Source of the DNA: Sipunculus nudus
Lineage: Eukaryota; Annelida; Sipuncula; Golfingiida; Sipunculidae
Length of the DNA stretch: 64,000 nucleotides
Direction: 5' to 3'
Assembly (NCBI GenBank): GCA_026874595.1
Contig: CM049316.1
Location: 45,895,695 to 45,959,694 of the forward strand
Below, in pieces: positions 26,791-38,400 of this stretch. Under the pieces are notes generated by a model. That model worked only from the letters and a program-made list of their open reading frames with translations. It was not told the origin of the DNA and did not search any database. A program made the translations under genes and the position numbers. The stretch's first letter is position 1. Each line of letters starts with the position of its first letter.

Positions 26791-28264
26791 TACTAGACAT
26801 AAGAGGAACAGCCCTATCGATTTTTCGACTGAAAGGTCGAGGTCACAAGTTACTGCCAGCTTTGATTTCAGATAAAGAACTCTTAAGGATGATTTATGTG
26901 ATTTAGTATTCACATTTATGGGTCTTAATAAAAAGTGATTTATTTGTTCAAAATGCATATTTGTATATTTATAAATACCTATTCATAAAATAATCCAGTT
27001 GGTCCCGGTCATAGATCGCAATTGTTGTTTCCAAAATTTGAGTGTGAATGTTAACTCCATTAATACGATTCAATGCTTTTCACTTCACATATACATGTAC
27101 CCTCTTACGCTGCCGGGAAGAAACATGAACCCCTTTTAATAGTACAGAAAGAATAGACGCCTTAAAGTAGATAAGAAAACATCTCTCTGATATGGCGCAG
27201 TGAGGTTATTTACATTCAGTCAATAAATTGTCTCAATAGCAAAGTCATCAGAAATAAACCTGTTAGATATACAAGATTTCTGCTTTTTTATCTTTTTACG
27301 GTTAAACCCCCCTGCAATATCCCCTTTATTTAAAATAAAATAAAACAGTTTTAGATTAATTACAGACTCCATGAAAAGGTGTTATTTTTAAGAAAAACAA
27401 AAAACAAGAACAAACAGCATTCTGTCTAATGTTTGATGTATTGATGAACTTTTATTCATTTTTATATATTTAAATAAAATAGAAAAATATTAAAATTAAC
27501 CTGTGTGGCCAACCCACTTTCTTGTGCACTTTTTAATACGAACCCACATGAGAGTTACAAAGAACGTTTTTTTTCGTGTCTCTACCATATTTCTATCTAG
27601 CTTAATATGGGATTATAAAAGAAAAACATAAAATGTCCCTATTCATGTATTATTTAACTTAGCCTTCCAAGCATTGTTATAGTGCATATATCCTAAGAAC
27701 TGAATTCTCCTACAGTATGAGGTTTACACTCATTTGTGAAAGGTTTATAACATGTTTCACGAAACTCGGCTGGCGGTGGCTTTTCTTGCTTTTTTCCCCT
27801 TTTCCCATCTTTTGAGCTTTTATCACACCATCACTTAACCACGAAACCAAGTTGAAAACCTTATAAAATATTGGACTGACACCTTTTAAACAATTACATA
27901 CATATGAGAAGGAAGTTAGATCCAGTTTATAATATTAGAATTACCTTGGTGGGAATGATCTTGTGTATTTCGAGTAGAATTCGCACAAATGAACCTATGT
28001 ACAGATTTTCCTGAAAATGTGGTTTTATTTATATAATTTTAATATTATATAATATTATAATATTCCAGTGCACGTACTACACATAAATTGATTTAAATAA
28101 AAATCTTTCAATGCAAATGTTCAAAGGTAGGTATTATGCTCATGCATGCAAGGACCCTTGTTTGCTTTTATAGACCTGTCATTTAACCACATCCTTCAAG
28201 GTTAACACAAAAACACAACACCTTTGTCTTACATTCGGAGTGCTGAAAATCATGCTTTTGAAAC

Positions 28265-28350
28265 AAATTTCGGAGAATATAGGTCACCGTAACCTAATTT
28301 CGGATTTCAAAAGAGAATTACCCAGGGCCTCTTAGGATAATAAGTTAGAG
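28265..28350. repeat. Diverged single copy of part of the satellite unit
   Basis: GGAGAATATAGGTCACCGTAACC, TAATTTCGGATTTCAAAAGAGAA and GGGCCTCTTAGGATAATAAG follow the same order as the central part of the satellite monomer at 0.6-2.4 kb. It suggests the satellite derives from a dispersed element. Confidence 0.4.
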
Positions 28351-28551
28351 GTAACTAGGTTTAACAATAAAGAATTGTAAACGCTAAAGAGTAGTCAATA
28401 TGGTTAAAAAAGGGCCTGGTGGCCATTTTGTGGATTTATTTAAACTAAGGACTGTTCCACTCATAACATTTTGTTAGACGTTTAGTATGTTTATCCAGGA
28501 ATATTTCCGAGATGAATGGTAAAAAAATCAATTCGTTGCAATTTATATATA

Positions 28552-28569
28552 GTGTATATATATATATAT

Positions 28570-28602
<33 letters not shown>

Positions 28603-28606
28603 TATT
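28552..28606. repeat. (TA)n microsatellite
   Basis: TA dinucleotides interrupted by ATAAATATAAATA. Confidence 0.9.
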
Positions 28607-29044
28607 TAAGTTTATATTTTTTAGCCACATCATGCATATATCATGATAGGCTCGAGGAGGCCTTATATGATCTTAAAATATATATAACAAATAGTGATAT
28701 TTTTTACCCTAATTTAGCTCGATTTGGAAAGAGTAGTTAAGGTAATTTAAATGAAAAGTGTGATCCTCCAATAAAAACCGCATGCTTATCTTAGGCTGTT
28801 ATGTGTTCTCGTGGTTGTATTGTTTGATCAGTTGCTAAGTCGGTCTTTCATTATCAAAAAGTGGACAGGACATCCCTTTTTCTAATAGCACTGTCTGTTT
28901 TGCCAACTAGGCTGTATCGCTGAATGAAAGACACATATAGGCTTACTGTCTCTGTCGGTTTAAACACACACACGTCATCTCCCTCTGTCTGTCTCTCATT
29001 CTCTTTCTTTTTCTCTCTTACTTTTCCCATCCCCTCTATTTCTA

Positions 29045-29046
29045 TT

Positions 29047-29140
<94 letters not shown>
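29045..29140. repeat. (CT)n then (TA)n compound microsatellite
   Basis: CT repeats to about 29088, then TA repeats to 29140. Confidence 0.92.
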
Positions 29141-29143
<3 letters not shown>

Positions 29144-29888
29144 CATGTCAAAATATAACACACCTTCATGCTATTAAAGAAGAACTCAAATATTAAAATC
29201 TTAAAAAGGTCTTGTTTATTCAAAATCCACGGAGAAACGCCTTTTTAGCACAAAACAGTAGAAACACATCAAAAGGAATTTGTATACCAACACCGATTCC
29301 AATCGGATTGATCGATATTCTCGATTTGCATCATGTTTAGAAGTTGTATAGTTCATTTTGAAAAAAAAATTGCATAATCGATTACATATCGAATCGAGAA
29401 GCACAGAAACGAGTATTGAATGAATTCATGATACCCGTACCAGGTCACAGCCCCATGTAAAGTAGGTTTTCGTTTATCTGAACAGCACTTGTCCTGAAAT
29501 TCATTGATGAAAATATTTCAAACATGATGAATTTTATATATCCTTATTGTGCTGTGCATACACTCTTCCTCCATCAGAGCCATTATCGGGCTGTTCAGAT
29601 TAGCGAATCTCTACCGTATTAACCTCTATAATGGCCATGTAGAGATAAATACAAAACGCTCACTCACATAACGGATATAACAGTATCTAAATATACATGA
29701 AGGACTCACACATAGGACTGTTATAGACAGAGCATGAAATGTACAACGACAGATAAACCTGATTAATAGATATATCAATACTTGAATATTGTTAGAATCA
29801 ATGATTGTACATAAATATAAGTTTATCCGATATCGTGCTTACTATGTCTTTCACACCGCTAATCTGAAATTTAGGTTAAAATATGTGT
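29141..29888. other. Region downstream of the Ly6-type gene
   Basis: Likely contains the 3' UTR of the minus-strand gene. A minus-strand AATAAA occurs at 29219-29214. No coding signal of its own. Confidence 0.35.
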
Positions 29889-30113
29889 TTACTGTAAAAT
29901 GTATAAAAGGAGCGCAGCAAACAGAGCGATCACAGTCATCTTAGTTGCTACCAGGGTGGATCCACCGTTGCACTTGTCCCCGCTGCAGCAGTGGTAGCCT
30001 CCGGACACACCTCCGGCGGAGTACTCAGTTTCCTGACATGGGATTGCTTCACTGGTCAGGAATCCGCAGCCACGGATGACAATCTGTTGTCCGTGGCCCT
30101 CGGCTTTCATTTT
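29889..30113 (-). CDS. Ly6-type gene, coding exon 3 (C-terminal half, GPI tail, stop)
   Basis: The acceptor GCGTCTTGTGTTACAG precedes AAAATGAAAGCC. The frame runs 74 codons to TAA at 29891-29889. It carries cysteines 82, 92, 108, 109 and 114 and the hydrophobic C terminus (VIALFAALLLYILQ). The open frame continues upstream into the intron to an in-frame ATG near 30185. That is not the true start, because the cysteine pattern needs exon 2. A possible AATAAA lies on the minus strand at 29219-29214, which would give a 3' UTR of about 670 nt; this is weak. Confidence 0.88.
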   Translation of the reverse strand, partial: KMKAEGHGQQIVIRGCGFLTSEAIPCQETEYSAGGVSGGYHCCSGDKCNGGSTLVATKMTVIALFAALLLYILQ

Positions 30114-33100
30114 CTGTAACACAAGACGCAACAAACATGTTAAAAGACAATAGACCTTAGCCTCTGAACTTACACCTATCGACACCTATTGTATTGGGGT
30201 GACATAATTCATCTGAGTTAAATATCTACAATCCTCTGAGGCCCATTTGTTACACAAAGCTTTCATAAATTAGGGTCAAGCTACGCTCCATAAGCAGCGG
30301 TTACGCTATGCTCATCTATTCGCTCCGCTGTAACCGCTGCACGAGCCGCGGTTGTCCGTCAGGTTTGGCCACCGGGCGGTGCTGTCCCTGAAACTCCCTC
30401 TTGCGTAATATTATTACCATTCACGTTGCAGGCGCTGGTCGATTTGCACCGCGCTCAAAAGTGCTTGGAAGCACAAACTTTTTCAACGTCCGTTGGAATA
30501 AACACGATGTAATCGTCACCTTTAAGGACAGTCTGTTTACCGACTTGCTGGTGTGGCCTGAGGTCAGTTATCCCCCGCTGTTTGCAATTTCCTCTCTTGC
30601 AGTGCCGCACAACGAGCTCCGCATAGGCGCAGCCGTCTTTGTTTACACGCTGAGCCAATCAGATTTTGTTTTGCGGAGCGTTCGGTTTGCTGGTTGTTTC
30701 CCGATGAGCCCCTGGTGGCCAAACCGAAGGATCCTTCCATGTCTCACAGCGTGTGACTGGAAGGTCCCGGAAGGTCAAACGCTGTGTTTAGAGCGTAGGC
30801 TAAGTCATGAAGGCCGATCAAACAGTTAAACATAGCACAATAAATACCTCAAGAAAATACCACAAGAGGATCTAAAGGAGAAGAAAATAGCTGTCAAGAT
30901 AACTACATCCCTCCAGAAAACCGTATAACCAACACCCAGTTGGAAAATCATAACTTTTCACCACATTTAACTTTTGATATATTCTAAACAATATGTTATG
31001 AATTAGCTTAAAACAACCCCTTTTTTTTGTCAGAAATTAATGGATTTTAATACATAAACATCACAACACGTGATGTTTAAAATAGAAATAAAGTCAAACA
31101 CACACAAAAATTTAAGCTTGACCACGCCATAATATCTTTATTAGAAGTAAAACTGTTTTGAGGTATGGCGACAAGAGGACCAATACGCCATTATTAGAAA
31201 AAAACCAAATCCTTGATTGATTTAGAAGAACAAATCTACAATCGAGATGAATAAATCCTCTGTACAGAAGAACCAGTCGCCACAGACGAAAAAATTCATT
31301 GTCAATGAGACCTTTCTCACAACCAGAAGACCAAATCTCCCATCCAGAGGACGATTTCTCCCGTTATACGGACCTTGATCTCCGTAATGACCAAATCTCT
31401 CACCCAGAGATACGAATCCCCACTCCAGAGGAACAAACCACGTAAAGGGGCCCTAAAGCCCCATCATACCAACAAATGTAATCCATCCAGAAACCCCTAT
31501 CGTGTTAAACCTTATGTCCTATTATGAGGACCCAGTCAAACGTCCAGATGACCAAATTACCTCCCCAGAGGACCGATCCACACGTCCAGAAGACCAAATT
31601 ACCTCTCCAGAGGACCGACTCACACGTCCACGGGATAGAGAACAACCCTTGCAAGGACCATATTCTCCGTCAAAAGGACCAAAATCCCCAATTCAGAGTG
31701 ATAAAACCCCCCGTCTCCAATCCTGAATACCGTATCCCCTGACAAGAGTACTATATATCGGCAATAGGACGACATGTCCCATCCAGAGGATCAACGGCAT
31801 GGTCCAGAGAAGCAAATCCCGCATTATAAAATAATCATGCAAATTCTCCCGTACAGGGGGCCACGTCCCCAATGTACGGAGGACCACATCCCCCATTCAG
31901 AGGACCACACTCCCCGTACAGAAGATGCATACTCCCGTAAAGAGAATTGTACTCCTTGCGCAGAGGACAATGCTACCCGCACAGAGTACCATATCAACCG
32001 TGCAACGGATCATACTTCCCGCACAGAGGACCATACTCCCCCAGAAGCGGATCCGGGGGGGGGGGGGGTCCAGGGCGTCAGGACCCCCCCCCCCCTTTTT
32101 AACCCGAAGCAACCTTTTTAAAGGGGTTTTAGACGTAATTTTGCGGCCTGGACCCCCCCCCCCCCTTTTCCCGACCTGATGACCTTTTTTTTTAGGATTT
32201 TCATTTGTTCTCCTGGGTTGGACCTCCCTTTTCCTAAATCCTGGACCCGCCCCTGTCCCCGGACAGAGGACTAGACTTTTCGTACAGAAGCCAAACCAAC
32301 CGAGCAAAGGACCATAGTCCCCGTACAGTGGACCATACTATCGGATCCGTACGGAGGACCATACTACCCGTACAGAGGACCATATCAACCAGACAGAGCA
32401 CCATATCCATTGACAAAAGGGACAAATCTCGCGTCTAGAGCCCCAATTTCGAGGATAAATATATTGCGATATGAGAATGTTTTTCACTCTATTGAAAAGT
32501 CCGCATATTGTAAAGCATAGGCCACCCATTAAAGGTAAACAGATCCATATTTTGTACGAAATGAATAAATGATAACACATAAACATCACATTATGTTTAA
32601 AACAAGCATAACAATCACAAAAGAGCATGAAAATAGAAGCTGCGCACGATACCCATAACTGTAAGGAAATATGTTTTTGAGGTATGGCGTAGTATAAGTT
32701 AAGCGTAAGTCGTAACTGTAACATGAATATAATAATATACGAAAATCAAAGAAGTGTACCAAATTAAATTTAAGAGATCCACCAGATAAACGGTCAGAAA
32801 TGGGTTTGAATAACTAAAATTAATAAAAGACGGGTAAACGAACGGATAAACACCAGGTAACAAAAGTGCACAATAAACGTACGTAGCAGTCCTGGTTGCA
32901 GTCCACAGTGGGTACGCTGTCGCCGCCGCTGTAAGGGTCTTGGCAGTTGTCATTGGCAGCGGGGATGTTCATTCCAGCCGCCGTGGGAAAGTTGTATGAG
33001 CAACTGTAGCATTTCTTTGCATGGCCTGCAATGCAACAAGAAGAACTGTATAAAAGTGGGAAATCTGATTTTTCTTTTTACTGAGCTTCCTCTCGAAGGG

Positions 33101-35351
33101 AGCAGAGGCCTATAGAGGTGGATTAGTTTCATTCAATTTCAATATTTTGGATTAACATTTTTGTGGATGGACTTCCTAATGGTCCCCAAAAGTGCAATAC
33201 AATCGAATGTGTTTTCTCTCTTTCTTTTCTTGTCCCTCTTCTGCTGCTGTTTGTGCTATCTCTCAGATATGGTTGATTTTCAAAGGTGACCTCTGGGCAC
33301 AATATTTATCCTAAGTGACAGATTTGCATCTGCTATTTATTTTTGTCCTTGACTCTATTTTCTAGGCCGTACACTCAAGAGCATATTGCCCATTATCGCC
33401 CATTTCAAATATGGTTTATTGTCAAAAACTGACCTGTAGGCAAAATATTAGTCATAGGTAACATAATTGCACCTTATATTTATTTATGGCCTTGACCTTA
33501 GTTCCATGGTCGAACGTGTGTCCCCCCCCCCACACACACACACACTCAGTCTTGATACGAGTGGTGACTAAATCTGCATGTGAGTGCAGATTCAAATAAC
33601 GGCAAAACTACAGAACCTAAAATTATGAACGACCTAGTTTACCTTAATGTGATAGTTATTGTGGAAATGATACCGATGTAGCTCTACTGTTTTCGTACCG
33701 AAAAACACCGCCACCTTTCGATGGTTATGTAGTTAGAATACAACTGTCTGTTATTTGCGCCGATATGGTCTCATGTAATTTCGTTTGCAGGACAATGTTT
33801 CATCTCCGCTGGTTATAGGTCCAAAATGGGCACAATACATAAATCTTTCTGAGAACGCCCATTACAATCTAAACCTAATGTATGATAAAACGGTCTTCGT
33901 TATCGAAAACGGGCGTGAAAACATGCAAATAAGTTCCATAAACTTAAACTGATCACAGACAAATGGAGTACGGGTGACATATTGTCGCTATCTGTGTAGC
34001 CTTGTTGTGTTTGAAAATATCATCCACGCAAAAAAAGACCAATATCATTCAACTCACGCCTTATTTTCTATATTTTTCCTCGTGAACAGGATAAGAGGAT
34101 AATTTTTATCAAGTTCTGATAGAAAACGATGCCCAAACGATAGCTTAAACAGCCGATAGCCCTATTTTACAACACAGGATGAGCTCGTCAGATCTGTCAT
34201 TCCAGCATTAGGTTGAATGTACTCACAAGGGTACGACTCTGCTGGTTAGGGATTGTGGGTATTGAAATCCTTTCCCAACAATGTTATTCAGTATATATAT
34301 TGGTTATAAATGGTGTGAAGAAAATAACGTCCGTTAAAATATATTGGATACGAAATGTTTCTATGCAAGTCAGATGAACATGTTTTCTGGCATTGCCGCA
34401 AGAACTTAATGAAACAAGTAAAATTAGAACAAGCACTAATTGTGACAATTTTTATTATTGAGTTTCATAGTTGAGACAAGTTGCTCTGGCAGTACCACAC
34501 TTCCTAACTGGGAAAGGTAAGTTTTGGGAAGAAACGACCTCTGGCGGGAGAGTGTGCTTCCCAGGGTTTTATATCCGCAAGCCGTACTTGCAAGTTGCTT
34601 TCCTATTGGTTCATTATCTAATGTTTCAGTGGATACAATGACAATTCGCTTGTGGATCTACCAATCTTTAGATAAGGGTAAGGTTTAAATAGGAATCAGA
34701 TGACTGCCGTCCCTCGCGAAATTATATAACTTGTTATAAAAAATCAAGAGTTCATAAAACAAAACTTTTCACGAAGAAAAAAATTAAAATATATCTGATA
34801 TAATTGTAGGCGGCCTGTGGATTATGTTGCCTTGCTTGGAAAACCTAGCTTTGCCGCTTTATTAGCCATACCTTGTTACAGATTATTTGACAGTGCGGCA
34901 TATAACGCACAGTGGACATATGAGTGAGTCGTACAGTGAATTTATCAAATCGAGTAAATAATAATCTTTGTCGCTTATTGTTAATCAATAAGACTTTTGT
35001 TAAAAACTAATGTGTAAATTAGTTATCTTGAGTCAGGGGATATGTTACCATTAGCAAAAAGTTATAATATTTGCATGTTTAGCTTTTAAGGTAGTTGGAC
35101 TTTGCTGTCAAAACATGTTTCATTAACATGTTACACGTGGAAGGCAGTATCTAAAAATTTCCAGAAGAGATAAGGCAGATAAGCTGCTAAACTATTTTGT
35201 TTCAGTAAAGTACTACATCAGAGCCCAATAACACCATCTTCAGGTTTGGTTGCCATATGCTACAAGTGTATATCCAATAAGACTCTTTATCTATGTGGAA
35301 ACATCATGGAAATCTAGCTATCAAGCAAACTACTTATCTGAGGTCAACAAA

Positions 35352-35408
<57 letters not shown>

Positions 35409-38400
35409 TTAAAATTTTAAGCTGACATATTTCATTCTGCTATACATTCCCTATACGATGGTCTTTTAACAATCTTTGAAGATGAAAGCCTATGTCTATA
35501 TTCCATGTAATGTCATCCTTATTTGCATAATAAATTTCAGTCAACCATTGTCCACATGATTTCATTTGAATCTTTGACCATGAACACCAAGGTATAGACA
35601 CAATGTCCGACTTATTACCATGGTTAGTTTTTTCAGATGTACAGAAATCGAGATATATTTTTTTCAGATGCGGCTCTTATTAACATATTAACATTTTAAA
35701 TATGAAGTTAACCGTTGTTAATATGTTTTCATTTGATAATTTGACCACGAAAACATAGGTCTAGACACAGTGTTTGACCATGTATCATAGTTTGTCTTTC
35801 AGTTATTGAGAAAAGTAGGCTGCTCTTTACATATTTACATTTACATATTTAAATTTAAAATATGAAGTAAGCCGTTTCTATTACGGGTTTATTTGAATCT
35901 TTGACCGTGTAAACCTAGGTCTAGACACAATACTCGACCATTTATAATGGCTATTTCTTGAGATATCGAAGAAATAGAATTTCGTCAATGGCGGCCCTAA
36001 TTTGCATATTTCAAAAGTTGCCCAAGGTCGTCCTGAGCACAACCCACTTCCACAGTAAAATAGGACTCCTACCAGCACAGATCCATAAAAAAAAAAAACC
36101 TTGTTCAATAGACTATTGTTACAGGTGCTTTATTATGTGACACGGGCGTAACTCTTGTTGTTGTTCTTGTTGTTACATTCCGTACTGGTTGAACTCTCGT
36201 TGTCATGTGGGCCTTGAGTTTTTACGCTTGGTAGTGGGTCACGTGATTAGCCTGGTGTGTGTAGAGATACAAAGCGATGTCTTTCTAGATAATTCCTGAA
36301 ACACGTGTCGTGCAAGTCCTTATAGACTGTTCGAGAAGTAGGAGGTTTCCGGCTTTGTGTGTGAAGGTATATAAAAGGCTGTTTTTTAGAACCAGGAGGC
36401 AGACAGCAGAGCAGATACCAGCGGACGCAAAAGCGTGTCAGATTCTAAGATCTTATCCGACGAATGCGGCAATTATAGATATTTCAAGAACTTTCCTGAA
36501 TTTTATACATTGGACTTCAGTTTACTTTCCGTGTTGTTGCAAGAACTTTCCACTGGACTGTCATTCTCCGAGAGCTTATATTCAAAGGACTTATTTTAGT
36601 GACACTGTTGGTATTCAGGTATTGTACCATTATCTTTCTGTATTGACTTGCTGCTATACCGCTGTTTTAGTATATATTTTGTATTGATTTAGTGTATTGT
36701 ATTGTTAGGATTGTTTTAGGAATAAATTATAGTTATTTGTTAACAAAAAACCACTGACTTCTTTATTCATTCCCCTAGACATTTCCCGCTGCCTAGTGTT
36801 ACAGAATCTGATTTTTTTTTATCTCCATTACAAAATTTGTGTTCATCACGCATACGTGATCTGTTTATATTAGGTTCCGTGACACTATTCAAAGGTGTCC
36901 CTCACTGGCAACTCGACAAAAATGCTCATATTCCATGATTAATCACTAAGGGCTAGGGGTAACCTTTAAGTACTAAAGCGGTCTTTCACAGAAAGATAGT
37001 ATTTCGTAGAAAAAATGTTTTACAACTCAGCCAAGAAATTATAAAATGTATCCCAGTAGGACATACAACAATATGTGCTAGACTGTAAGTGATGAGAGGG
37101 AAGTCTGTGAAGTGACCCTATAAATACCCTGCAATATTTAATAATGAAAAATTACCTAAATTTCATATTTTTATCCAAAGTACATTAATTTGACATTTGC
37201 AAGTATCTAATGTAATCTTACCAGTAGTTTCGTTTACTTTAGTATCGTGGTTGAAGTGGGGTGACGGAATTGAGTATTTGTAATGTCACTTATATCAAAT
37301 CTAAAATTAAAAAAAAATGCGATTCCGGGTATAAGAAAACGTAAAATGTTCATATTTTCCATGCGTTGATTTTGGTAGACTTTTAGTATATCTTACTATA
37401 CACCTTACGATAATGCATAGTGAAAACAGAAATTCTGTTGCAATTATTTACCCTTTTCACTAATTCTACTGGCCTACGAATTAGATACCGTCTTTAAAAA
37501 AATGAAACCAGTTTCCATCACACTGTATGTAATTCAACGTAAGGTCCCATGATAACAACATAACGTAGATTAGCTGAATGTATATTAACAGTTATGAATT
37601 CTCGTGTTGAGACCAGAATTCCATATGTACAACAATACGACAGTGACAACTAGTTGTTTAAAGATGTGTCATTTAAGCAATTTATACTACACAACAATCG
37701 ACTGTAGTCTACAATTTTCCCAATTTCGCAAATGCCGTGGGGTGTAACCGGCATTATGTCAGCCGTCAGAATAATCAAAGTGACGCAGCTGGTCATGGGG
37801 CAGCCTTTTTTTTACAATTTTGGTGGGTCGTGCAGTGTAAACGGCTTAACGACAATAGCTAGCCTTCTATAGGACGGGTCATGCGGTTCATAATATAGGA
37901 CTAAGTCTCTTAGATCATGTGGCAATGATATAAAAATGGCAGAAGGGTGGACGTGGAGTAAAGTAAGGGAAAACATTTCATTGACACCGGATGGTCAGGG
38001 ACACTTGACCCACTCATCAGATCAATGTATATACTTACATACCAGTGGAGGATCTAGAGCCCCCCCCCCCCCCCCACAACCGCTTTATTTACTATTACTA
38101 GTTTTTATATATACATATATATGTTACGCTCTTTACACAGCGCTTAACCTATAGGCCTACTACCTATATCGTAAGCGCTGTTTGTTTACGCTCTTTACAC
38201 AGCGCTTTACCTATAGGCCTACTACCTATATCGTAAGCGCTGTTTATATTGACCTCGTATCATTAATTGCTACACCAGAGGGGAGCACTGTATTTTGGTC
38301 CAATCAGATAAGATCCTTTGGTGAAAGACAAAACGGTTTATCAGCCAAGCGAGGAATACACGGAGCCCATATGTTCATTTCGTTTTGAGTGGCAGCTCAT

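Larger units (their letters stand above)
23766..28264. other. No gene recognised
   Basis: Holds AAGGTCAAGGTCA words near 24001-24085, a poly-G tract, a GT microsatellite and, at 25810, CAGGATGACCCATCACAAATTG, which resembles a mariner-type end but has no partner that I can see. Confidence 0.35.
30114..32882 (-). other. Intron 2 of the Ly6-type gene
   Basis: About 2.77 kb, phase 0. It contains a GC-richer inverted-repeat region (30295-30830) and a degenerate minisatellite (about 31255-32430) broken by a MITE (32042-32255). Open frames across the minisatellite read as RPEDQITSPEDR-like repeats, but they arise from the tandem repeat and lack any coding support. Confidence 0.8.

Noticed and set aside
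30401-30829. 142-codon open frame in the GC-richer island
   Set aside because: No known family, an opposing frame on the same bases, and position inside an intron. GC-rich DNA yields fewer stops by chance.
31502-32121. Proline- and aspartate-rich repeat proteins (RPEDQITSPEDR-like) on the plus strand
   Set aside because: They follow the period of the minisatellite, exist in more than one frame, and lie in an intron of the Ly6-type gene.
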